From NCBI GenBank assembly GCA_032718475.1, contig JAUCBJ010007289.1:186001-250000 (forward strand): a stretch of 64,000 nt of DNA. The letters run 5' to 3'. Shown piece by piece: positions 55,805-64,000 of this stretch (within the stretch, counting starts at the first letter, position 1; each line of letters begins with the position of its first letter). Under the pieces are notes generated by a model. That model did no database searches. It was given only the letters and a program-made list of their open reading frames with translations, and was not told the origin of the DNA. The stretch comes from Nemertoderma westbladi. Lineage: Eukaryota; Xenacoelomorpha; Nemertodermatida; Nemertodermatidae. The position numbers and the translations under genes were made by a program.

Positions 55805-57472
55805 ATGTCTGACACAAAGCAAAACCTGTCAGACAGTCTCCTAGATACAACCATATGTGACCCAGACAGGAGTGTGGAACGAGTAGGACCGAAGTTCAAC
55901 TCACCTCCTACTGTAAGAAAGATCATCCCTCCCGTAGTAATATCAGACCCTAGGCTAGTCCAACATCGTAGGTCTATCATAGGCACTCGAGCTCAGGTCA
56001 AGCGGGACCAAGAAGCAGCGGAACCGCAACAACCCGCTAGCCAAGAACTTATTTCTCAACGGCCCGACAGCTCCAGTAGTGAGGATACTGTAGAGCTGAC
56101 ACCCGAGCGCTTAGCAAAGATGACAGGTGCGGTTTATTCGGATCCCCTTCTCATCCTTCCTGCAGCCGTACTCACTAGGTTATTGATTGCGGTGGAAGAA
56201 CACCAGATCGATTAGGCGAGAAATAAGCGATCGACTAAAGATAGTTATGCGGGATACACAAGGGAAGAACTGAAGTCTATTGTCGAGTCGCAATGGAACT
56301 TCCCCGGACCCAGACTCCCGTTTGATTTATCAGAAGCTGCCTGGGAAGACATACACAGGATGGGAGTAACCAAGGAAACCATCGATCCAGCTGTGTGGAA
56401 GAGGTCCACAGCCGGATACGTACAAGGATTCTTCAGCTCCATGGAGCGATTAGAAAAACAACTGTTTCAACAACCCCAAGGACCTCAGGAGCAGGGACAG
56501 CTGCTTTATCAAGTTAGAGAAAGAATTCTACGAATCAGGCTAATCTTATCGGCCTTTGAGGAGGCTTCTAAAAGAAGACAAGACACGTCGTTGCAAGTTG
56601 CCGTAAAGACTTGGTTTCAACGGGTGAGCCTCCAGGTGCAAGGAACGGCTCAGTGGAAAGCCCAGCTGGATGAGCGCTCAACCCATGGAGAATCAACAGA
56701 CGCTACTTTTTCCCAAGTGGAAAGTGAAGCGACGGCAGAGAAACCGTATAAGAGGGATGCCATTGACATCTATCTGTCAGACTATCAACGTTTTTTAGGT
56801 GATGAAGAGTTGAGGAGAAGGCTAAATGGACTTAGCCCTAATAGTGAAGGAGCCAAGCTTGTGTTGGACGCAATCGATGTGGATAGGTTAGCTGCGAACC
56901 AAGCTAAATTTGATGAAAGCATCCTCATCGCTAAGGTTCAAGAAGAACAAGTAATGAAAAAACGTATAGAAGATAGAAAGACAGCGGCAGTGGCAGCAGC
57001 AGGGGCAGCGGCAGAAGCGGAAAGAAAAGCGGCAGCAGCAGTGGCAGCGGCAGAAGCAGAAAGAAAAGCGGCAGTGGCAGTGGCAGCGGCCGAAGTGGAA
57101 AGAAAGGCGGCAGTGGCAGCAGCAGAGGCAGTGGCAGAAGCAGAACGGAGAGCATCTGAAGAGACAACCCAACTAGAGTTGGAAAATCTTCAAGAGAGGC
57201 AAGACAACTTCAATAAACAGTTAACAGCTAGTCAAATGCAGATGATGAGGCGATCTACTCCCAAGAGGCAGGGATATACATCATCTGAGGAAGGCGATAC
57301 CACCGATCCTGAAGGCGGAGGAAATAGATCTCGTCTAAGCAGACGTAGAAGAACATCCCACCGTCAGAAATTGCCTGATTTGCCCCCAGCTGTTAGAAGG
57401 CAACTAAATAACACAAACTTAGGTAGTACAGAGCCCACAGACCAAATAATTAAGAAAGACTCCCTACTATAG
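55805..57472 (+). pseudogene. gag of B2, one TAG stop
   Basis: The ATG is at 55805. It is collinear with B1 gag; one TAG at 56213-56215 replaces a Trp codon, otherwise the frame is open. A repeat-built Ala/Glu/Lys coiled coil lies at 56985-57150, shorter than in B1. A four-base deletion near 57450 ends the frame and separates it from pol. In B1 the sequence is continuous there, so gag and pol were probably one reading frame. Confidence 0.82.
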
Positions 57473-57519
57473 TAGATGAGCCTGAAATAATTAGGCCTGT
57501 TCTCGAAGCCACCTCTTCG

Positions 57520-60500
57520 ATGATAGAGACACCTGTACTCCCTGAACCTACCTCTAAATTCCCTCTGCACAGCACGAAGCTACCTGTGCCCCACAGAACC
57601 ACCCCTGAAATTGTTCATGTCCTGGACTCCGAGCGAAATATTCATGATTTGTCGCCCGTTGTCCCTCGTCTGCCCGCTACAACGTTGGCGCCTCCCGTTT
57701 CGGCGGTCGAATGGGTAGATGAGGGACGACGGGAGATGGGTCTCCTGCTCGGACAGCTGAGGGAACAACATTCTTGCTCCTCTCAGCAGGCCCAGGAGAT
57801 GGAAGGAACTGTGCAGCAGTTAAAGGGAACGATTAGAGAGAGTAGGTTAGAGTTGCAAGAAGTGCAGCAAAGTATCGCTTTTGAACGCGATAAATTAGTA
57901 AATACACAAAAGGGTATACCACCAACCCCGGTAACAATGTGTCAACCTGTTAGGTCTGAAGTATTTCATGCGCAAGGTGTGGAGCCTACACGCATATATA
58001 CTGCTAGCGAAGTAGAAACTCCTATAGTGAACCCTATTAAGGGTAATTATAGACCTGTTGATAATGATATTCCCTATAGACCTGATCATAATCCGAGAAA
58101 TTTATATACCGATAACTCGATATTAAATAACACGATGGCCCAAGAAAGTTTTACGCGTCAAATGGCTAGAACTGAAGCCCATCAAGCGGTAAAGGTGGGA
58201 GAGATAGTCAAGTTCAATGGAGATGAGATGAAATGGTTACCTTTTAATGAATATTATAAAGATAACATACAGAACTCTGTACTATCTAATGGAGAGAAAC
58301 TTAGATTCCTCATCGAGTGCTTGGAAGGATCTCCCAAGTTAATGGCGTTAAAGTTTATTGGACATCCAGACGGATTAAGACAAGTTTGGGATACACTAAA
58401 CATCAGGTATGGTAATAGGAATAACATAGCTAAATATTTGTATGCAAAATTAGTAGCGCCCCGAAAGTTCATCAGCAGCGGGATAATAGAGTTTTCCAAT
58501 GAGATTCAAGAGATCTGTAGACAATTAGATTGGTTAGGTAAATCTCATGAATATCAGAGTTCTATGGTTATTGGAGCCATGGCTTCTACTTTACCGAAGG
58601 GTGGAGTAGGTACACGCTGGGATAAGAAAGTGTTATATATGATGGAACAACAACGACGAGACCCTACCATGGCTGATCTCATGTCATTCTTAGATGGAGA
58701 AGTGAAATTACAGCTCCTAAAACAGTCCAGAGAGAAGACACCGGAAAACAAGGTAAGTGAGAAACCCGTTTCTAGGAGAAAGGTAACACCTGTGTGTTAT
58801 ACAGACGACAGCGAAAGCCAGACTTCTCAAGGAGAGGATAGCGGGAAAGACACTGAAAGATCTTATTATGTCAATAAAATGCCTAAAGAACAGGTAAGTA
58901 AATTCAAGTCTCGAAACAATGACAGGAGAGAACAGGTAAGAAAAACTCCTCCTACGTCTCCTAAGAGAATTCAGGTGAGAAAGCCCGAAGAAAGAATGAG
59001 TGTGCACAATGTTATTCAAAATAAGGTAAGTAACATCAAACCGAAATGTGCGCTATGTGACAGGACCCACCGTTTGAATATGTGTGATGAATTCCTGAAG
59101 AAATCATTAACGGAGAGAAGGGAAGTCATGTGGGATAAGCGGTTGTGTTATAATTGCCTCAGACAAGGACACCAACGGCGAACCTGTTACTCCGACACAA
59201 GGTGTGCAAAGTGTGGTGCGAAACATCATATCTTGTTACACACTGAATTTGAGCGAAACAGCCACCAGAGTCAGGTAAGTGATTCCGAACTACATGTCCA
59301 ATTAAGTGATGTGAACGACACTGACCAAAGTTCTGAGATGGAAGGATTCTATACAGATGAATTCTCTGACGAAGGTGAATCCTGTTACATGATAAATACC
59401 GCAGTGTATCGAGCACTTACGTATGAAAAAGACACAGACAGCGACCTCACCCTAACTACTTCTGATCGACAACCATCTTGGAAAGCGCCACCTTCCAATG
59501 TAGGAATCCGAGAATTTCCTGTAGTACAGGTAAGGGTCCACGGACCTAAAAGGAGTTATGTAGTGAACACCCTCCTTGACTCCGGTAGTAAGGAACATTC
59601 ATCGACAAAGAACTAGCCGAAGACATCTTTGCTGGACAACCCAAGCAAAATATGTCAGGAATTATGCAGGTTTGGAAATCTACAGTAATAGCGGATTATT
59701 ATGTAGGTGCGTTGTCCACCCCCCAGGATGAACTAGGAGAACATAGTATAAGGTCAGTAAAAATGGTGGCGATAAAGAACTTCGCTACCACCCAAGTGGA
59801 ACCTTATAACTGGGATGAGGACGATTTCACCCAGCAGCTGGAAATACCTAGATTCAACACCGATTACCCTGGAGTGCAAATACTCATCGGTCAAAACGCG
59901 CATGAAGCGCTCGAGACATTGGAGAAAGGCCTGCTCAACCGCAACCACTACAAGCTTATGCGGGAAGAACTAGAGAGGGTTGGTACTTTACTTGCCCTTC
60001 CCGTAGAACTCTCATGGAAAGATTACCGAAAGATCAGGTATATCAGGTAAGAGAATGGGAAGTTGAGAGCAGTGAGTTAGACGATCCAACTGAGGGAAAA
60101 CCATACTCCTCAGATAATGACGATGTCCACCAACTTTTCGATGAGGAGAATACCATCGATCTCCTTAAGGAAAACGAGACTTGGCAAAACCAAGTGAACT
60201 TATGTCAGCTCCTTCTTCCATCAGAGCAAGACGACTATAACGACGAGCTTAATGACGTCATTGAACGTTATAATGCCAAGACTCGGGATGAACACGCCGT
60301 ACGATTCTTTACTCAAGAGGCTGTAGAGCCCAATTCCTACGATAAGGCCCTATCGGTAGAGGAAGAAAGAGCCAAGCAGATCCAAGAGACAACTACACGT
60401 TTTCTTAAAGATCAAGGTAGATATGAGATCGGTCTACCTTTCCGAAAGCGAGAACCAAAGTTCGTAAACAACAGACCCTTGGCGGAGAAAAGAATTGCTC

Positions 60501-61690
60501 AACTACATCGACGCCTTACGGCAAATTCTTCAGCTAAAGAAATGTATCAAACGCAGTTGAAGAAATTTATTAGCAAGGGATATGCGGAACTAGTACCGAA
60601 AGAAACACCTATAACTGAGAGAACGTATTATTTAACTCACCATTATGTTCCCAAACCCGGTAAACCCCATGAGGTACGAGTGGTGTTTGACGGCTCCGCC
60701 CTCTATATGGGCCAATCCCTTAATTCTGAATTGTTACCCGGACCCAACTTACTCCAATCCTTGTTGGGAATACTCTTAAGATTAAGACAATATTCAATCG
60801 CTTTCGCCTCAGATATAGAAGGCATGTTCTTACAAGTCAAGGCGCTGGATAGGGATCGAGATAGCCTACGATTTCTGTGGTGGCCTGAAGGAGACCTCAA
60901 CCAGAAACCGGTGGAGTACTGGATGACCATCCAGGCTTTTGGGATAATCTCAAGCCCTTCAAACGCCTGTTCAGTGGTGCGCACCACTGCGGATGACAAC
61001 CAAGACGCCTTCTCTAAAGAGGTGATTGACAACATCAAGCGGGATATATACATGGATGACAATCTAAAGTCCCTTCCATCAGTCGAAGAAGCCATTGACG
61101 TCGCTAAAGGAACGGTAGAGTGCTTAAAAAGAGGTGGATTTCGATTAACTAAATTCACCAGCAACTCCCGTGAGTTTCTGGAGTCGATCCCGGTAGAAGA
61201 TCGAGGAGCGAAAGACCTGGATCTAATAAAAGATGATCTCCCAGAAACTAAGACCCTTGGTTTGAAATGGGAAACAGAAAGAGATATCCTGTTTTTCCAA
61301 CTAAAACAGCGAGATAATCCAGTTCGGACTAAACGGATTTGTTTAAGTATCCTGAGCACTTATTTCGATCCATTGGGATTTATTAGCCCAGTTATATTGA
61401 TTGCTCGGAGTTTAGTACAACAAATGTGGCTTGTAAACCACTCATGGGACGATCCACTTAAGGGAGAATTATTAAAGAAGTGGATGAAATGGGAAGATTC
61501 CCTACCAGCCATCGAGAACTTTATAATTTCCCGTTCATATTTTGGTCATGTTCTCCCTACGTATTCCTATCAACTCCATGTGTTTGGAGACGCCAGCGAT
61601 ATGGGAATAGGTATAGTAGCCTACCTAAGGGTGGAAACTCCGGACGGAATCAAAGTCGCCTTGGTTACCTCTAAGGCATTAACCCTATTA
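57520..61690 (+). pseudogene. pol of B2: DUF1759-like, knuckles, protease, RT, start of RNase H
   Basis: In order: a helical linker; a DUF1759-like segment at about 58150-58700 (F-N-G-D-E-M-K-W-L-P-F, L-E-G-S-P-K); the Pao Cys/His array (59047-59245); the protease L-L-D-S-G-S near 59570, directly followed by a one-base deletion; a second shift at about 59960-60010; then a long open RT frame with R-V-V-F-D-G-S-A, S-D-I-E-G-M-F-L-Q-V, Y-M-D-D-N-L (61048-61065) and the RNase H start H-V-F-G-D-A-S. Homology stops at about 61690. All RT catalytic residues are present, unlike A2 and B1. Confidence 0.88.
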
Positions 61691-61725
61691 GTACCGGGCT
61701 ATAAAATGTTGTACAAATACCGGGA

Positions 61726-62667
61726 GGGGGTCATATTGACCCCCCCCCCCCCCCCCCTCTAAAATCTACAAATATTTACGAAAACGTCTGATTTTTTGTT
61801 TGTACGTAGGTATCACTTGTCTGGATTCGACCGAAAAAAAAAATTTCGAAAAAAATGTACTGGTGTGGTTATATTGCAGCACCAAAATTACAAGTAGTGC
61901 ACAATTTTCACCAAATTTGAAAGTTACATTTTCGGCTAATTACTTTTCAATACAGGTTTTCTGGGGTGCAAAATACATTGGAAAATATTTAAAAATGATA
62001 TGATTACTATAAATGGCTGTTTAGTCCTCTCTGCGTAGGAAAAAAATGAAAAAAACAAGTAACCAGCACTTTTCAGTTAGAACACAAAATTTTTAATTCA
62101 CTTATACGATGCTATAAATTCACATTTTCAGGTTTTCGAGGGCGCTGATTCTAATGGAATACATTTCTAATATGCCAGATCATTGCTACTTGTATTTTTC
62201 GGCGTTTTTTGGCAAATTTTGGTGCTAGCACCAAATTTCGTACCCATCACCAAAATGTACAAGTTTGCGATGTCCAGTGCTGTTTTTATTGATTCCATCG
62301 GTTTCAGGACCCTCATAAACCCGTATAACGCAAGAAACAAGGTGATACTATCTACTTATCAATTTGCATATTTTCCAAAATTTGGTGCTGGCACAACAAT
62401 TTTCACCTACCGGCGAAAAATACCATTTTGAGAACACTTATGAGATTTTTACTGATTCCATTGAATTCAGAACCATCACAAACCCATATAACGCAAGAAA
62501 CAAGGTGACACAATCAATTGATATATTTGATGGTTTTCAAAATTTGGTGCTAGCACCACATTTTGCACCCACATCCGAAAAATACAAGTTTGAGATGTCT
62601 AGTTCGATAATTATATTTTCCATTGAATTCAGAACAGCCATAAACCTCTAAAACCCAAGAAATAAGT
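61726..62667. repeat. Satellite-like tandem array, unit about 162 bp, starting at a palindrome and C run
   Basis: The junction with pol carries GGGGGTCA-TAT-TGACCCCC (61726-61745) running into 18 C (to 61757). The AT-rich DNA that follows contains at least two and a half clear copies of a unit with ATAACGCAAGAAACAAGGTG (62325, 62488, and diverged at 62650; spacing 163 and 162) and CAAAATTTGGTGCTAGCACC. Earlier copies (from about 61800) look more diverged. Non-coding. It ends at the Gypsy LTR. Confidence 0.7.
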
Positions 62668-62923
62668 TGTTGTGGGAGCGCTAGAGAGTCGTCCCTCTAG
62701 CCTTCCAACTTCTTATATTATATCAAAAGGTTATATATATAATGATATCGTGTAATGAAACAATATAGGCCGTTAGGTACCGGTAGGTATGTGACAGCAG
62801 TATATATATATGAACTCAATGTTGATCTAGTTGCTAGGAAACCCCCGCAGTTGCCACAGAGATCAACCAATCAAAAACACGGGTTATCAGTGACCATTAG
62901 CCCCGAAGGGGCAGTCCGCTACA
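62668..62923 (-). repeat. 3' LTR of a Ty3/Gypsy element (about 256 bp)
   Basis: In element sense it starts TGTAGCGGACTGCCCC directly after the polypurine tract and ends in ..CCCACAACA. The far boundary is set by the TG/CA rule and the end of satellite similarity, and could be 3 bp shorter. The partner LTR is outside the window. Confidence 0.65.
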
Positions 62924-62936
62924 CCACCCCCCCTAG
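62924..62936 (-). promoter_or_regulatory. Polypurine tract overlapping the pol stop codon
   Basis: On the minus strand CACTAGGGGGGGTGG: the TAG stop of pol is the start of the purine run, and the LTR begins immediately after. Confidence 0.7.
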
Positions 62937-64000
62937 TGATAAACCCAAGGTGTTTTGGTTCCTGTAAAACGTGTGGGCTGTTGTGAAACGCGTCCAGATC
63001 GAGTTGTTACGGCGGGTCGCGGTTGAACAGTTTGTTCCGGTGTACAGGGTGGGTTTTGGGTGGTGGTATCCACCAGGGTGGGTGTGTCGTCCACGAAAGC
63101 TTGCTTCAGGCGGTCGACAGAGACGTTGGTCGAACGACCGTTGACAGACAGTGTGTAAAACTTGTCCGCCCGTGCCAGAACGCGGAAGGGGCCGTTGTAC
63201 TGACACTGCAGAGGGCCTTTGTGGGCGTCATGGCGGACAAAGACGTTGTCCGTTCGCAGCAGGTCAGGCGGGACGTGTGTGTGGCGGTGTTCCTGGCCAT
63301 GGCTGGTCGTTGGTGTTGCGCGAAGGCGGCGCATCGAGTTCCTGAGGCCAGTGATAAACTCGCCGTGGTCGGGACAAGTGTCGCTCGAGAGTTCGGAGGA
63401 TGAGAAGAACTCTCCGGGGAGGCGAATCGTTGTCCCGTAGAGGAGTTCGGCTGATGTGCAGCCGAGGTCTTCTTTCGGGGTAGTCCGTATCCCGAGGAGG
63501 ACAATCGGGAGTTCATCCACCCAGTTCGGGCCGCGGAGGCGAGCTTTAAGGGACGCCTTAAGCTGCCGGTGGAATCGTTCCACGATGCCATTGGACTGTG
63601 GGTGGTAGGCTGTGGTGTGGTGGGCGTGGGAGCCGAGCAACTCGTTGAGGGAGGCCCACAGTTCGGACGTAAACTGGGATCCACGGTCCGACGAGATGTG
63701 TGCCGGGACGCCATAGTGGGCCACCCAATGGGCGAGCAGTGCACGGGCGCAGGAGATAGTGGTGGAGTCAGCCATTGGGACGGCCGTGGGCCATCGGGTG
63801 AATCGGTCTACAATGGTAAACAAGTAACAGGCGCCTTGAGAAGGAGGAAGGGGACCCACGATGTCGACTTGGATCTTCTCAAAGCGTCTGTCTGGGGTTT
63901 CAAAACGTTCGAGTGGGGCGGAGACGTGGCGCTGAGTTTTAGCCCGCTGGCAACCGACGCACTCCTTGGCCCACTTCCCGACATCGCGGTGTAAACCGTG
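62933..64000 (-). CDS. Ty3/Gypsy pol, integrase part, N-terminus outside window
   Basis: The frame is open from the window edge to the TAG at 62933. It starts with the end of the H2C2 zinc-binding domain (C-V-G-C-Q), then the integrase core with the three catalytic residues in V-D-I-V-G-P, S-D-R-G-S-Q-F and N-G-I-V-E-R-F, then a C-terminal domain with the G-P-F-R-V-L block and a Pro/Thr-rich tail. No break is seen in 355 codons. The order integrase-PPT-LTR without a further ORF fits a simple Ty3/Gypsy element. With an intact integrase it is the best candidate for a recently active copy here. Confidence 0.93.
   Translation of the reverse strand, partial: HGLHRDVGKWAKECVGCQRAKTQRHVSAPLERFETPDRRFEKIQVDIVGPLPPSQGACYLFTIVDRFTRWPTAVPMADSTTISCARALLAHWVAHYGVPAHISSDRGSQFTSELWASLNELLGSHAHHTTAYHPQSNGIVERFHRQLKASLKARLRGPNWVDELPIVLLGIRTTPKEDLGCTSAELLYGTTIRLPGEFFSSSELSSDTCPDHGEFITGLRNSMRRLRATPTTSHGQEHRHTHVPPDLLRTDNVFVRHDAHKGPLQCQYNGPFRVLARADKFYTLSVNGRSTNVSVDRLKQAFVDDTPTLVDTTTQNPPCTPEQTVQPRPAVTTRSGRVSQQPTRFTGTKTPWVYH

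Larger units (their letters stand above)
52395..61690 (+). mobile_element. BEL/Pao element B2 (family B), 5' LTR to RNase H, 3' end lost
   Basis: LTR, 2.2-kb leader, gag, and pol as far as the start of RNase H, all on the plus strand. Beyond about 61690 the sequence is a satellite. It carries the RT that B1 lacks, while integrase, spacer, ORF3 and 3' LTR are missing. The 128 bp between A2 and this LTR (52267-52394) are unassigned flank. Confidence 0.88.

Noticed and set aside
63023-63403. Plus-strand ORFs opposite the Gypsy integrase
   Set aside because: Antisense shadows of an intact, clearly identified integrase frame.

Overview
This is a eukaryotic, almost certainly metazoan, genomic window made nearly entirely of nested retrotransposons. 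The only clear host coding sequence is one calcium-binding EGF-like exon at 10011-10136 on the minus strand, with proper splice sites and phase 1-1. Together with the mix of BEL/Pao, Ty3/Gypsy, Penelope-like, SGNH-ORF1/APE-type and restriction-like-endonuclease non-LTR elements, this points to an invertebrate animal, possibly marine. I cannot name the species. Long G or C runs (10-27 nt) are unusually common and some sit exactly at coding frame breaks.

Layout. 1-2606: 3' end of a BEL/Pao element (family A), with a three-zinc-knuckle ORF, a hairpin plus polypurine tract, and a 3' LTR. 2607-9424: a long intact 1212-codon ORF (family C) of the same type, with no LTR or pol that I can recognise around it and a palindrome repeated four times. 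9425-10505: SINE-like repeat, host EGF exon and intronic minisatellite. 10506-14250: RLE-type non-LTR element preceded by an in-frame 18-bp minisatellite. 14253-19196 (minus): a two-ORF APE-type non-LTR element whose ORF1 is an SGNH/GDSL hydrolase. 19695-35907 (plus): a second APE-type non-LTR element split twice, by BEL/Pao element B1 (19990-31897, TSD GGAGC) and by a Penelope-like element (32207-35226, 13-bp TSD). 36273-52266: BEL/Pao element A2 (TSD CCACT) that has lost RNase H and integrase and contains a nested family-B derivative, B3 (43025-49616). 52395-61690: family-B element B2 with gag, protease and RT, truncated in RNase H. 61726-62667: tandem satellite. 62668-64000 (minus): 3' LTR and integrase of a Ty3/Gypsy element that runs off the window.

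How it fits together. Families A and B have ordinary BEL/Pao gag-pol modules (coiled-coil gag, central zinc-knuckle/protease region, YxDD RT). In addition, downstream of pol in the position where some retrotransposons carry env, they have a further large ORF encoding a protein with three CCHC knuckles and a conserved tail. Family C is an intact copy of that protein. I call it ORF3. It is retained in copies that have lost RT or the whole gag-pol, which is the most unusual feature of the window. No BEL/Pao integrase is visible anywhere, so none of the BEL/Pao copies here looks autonomous.
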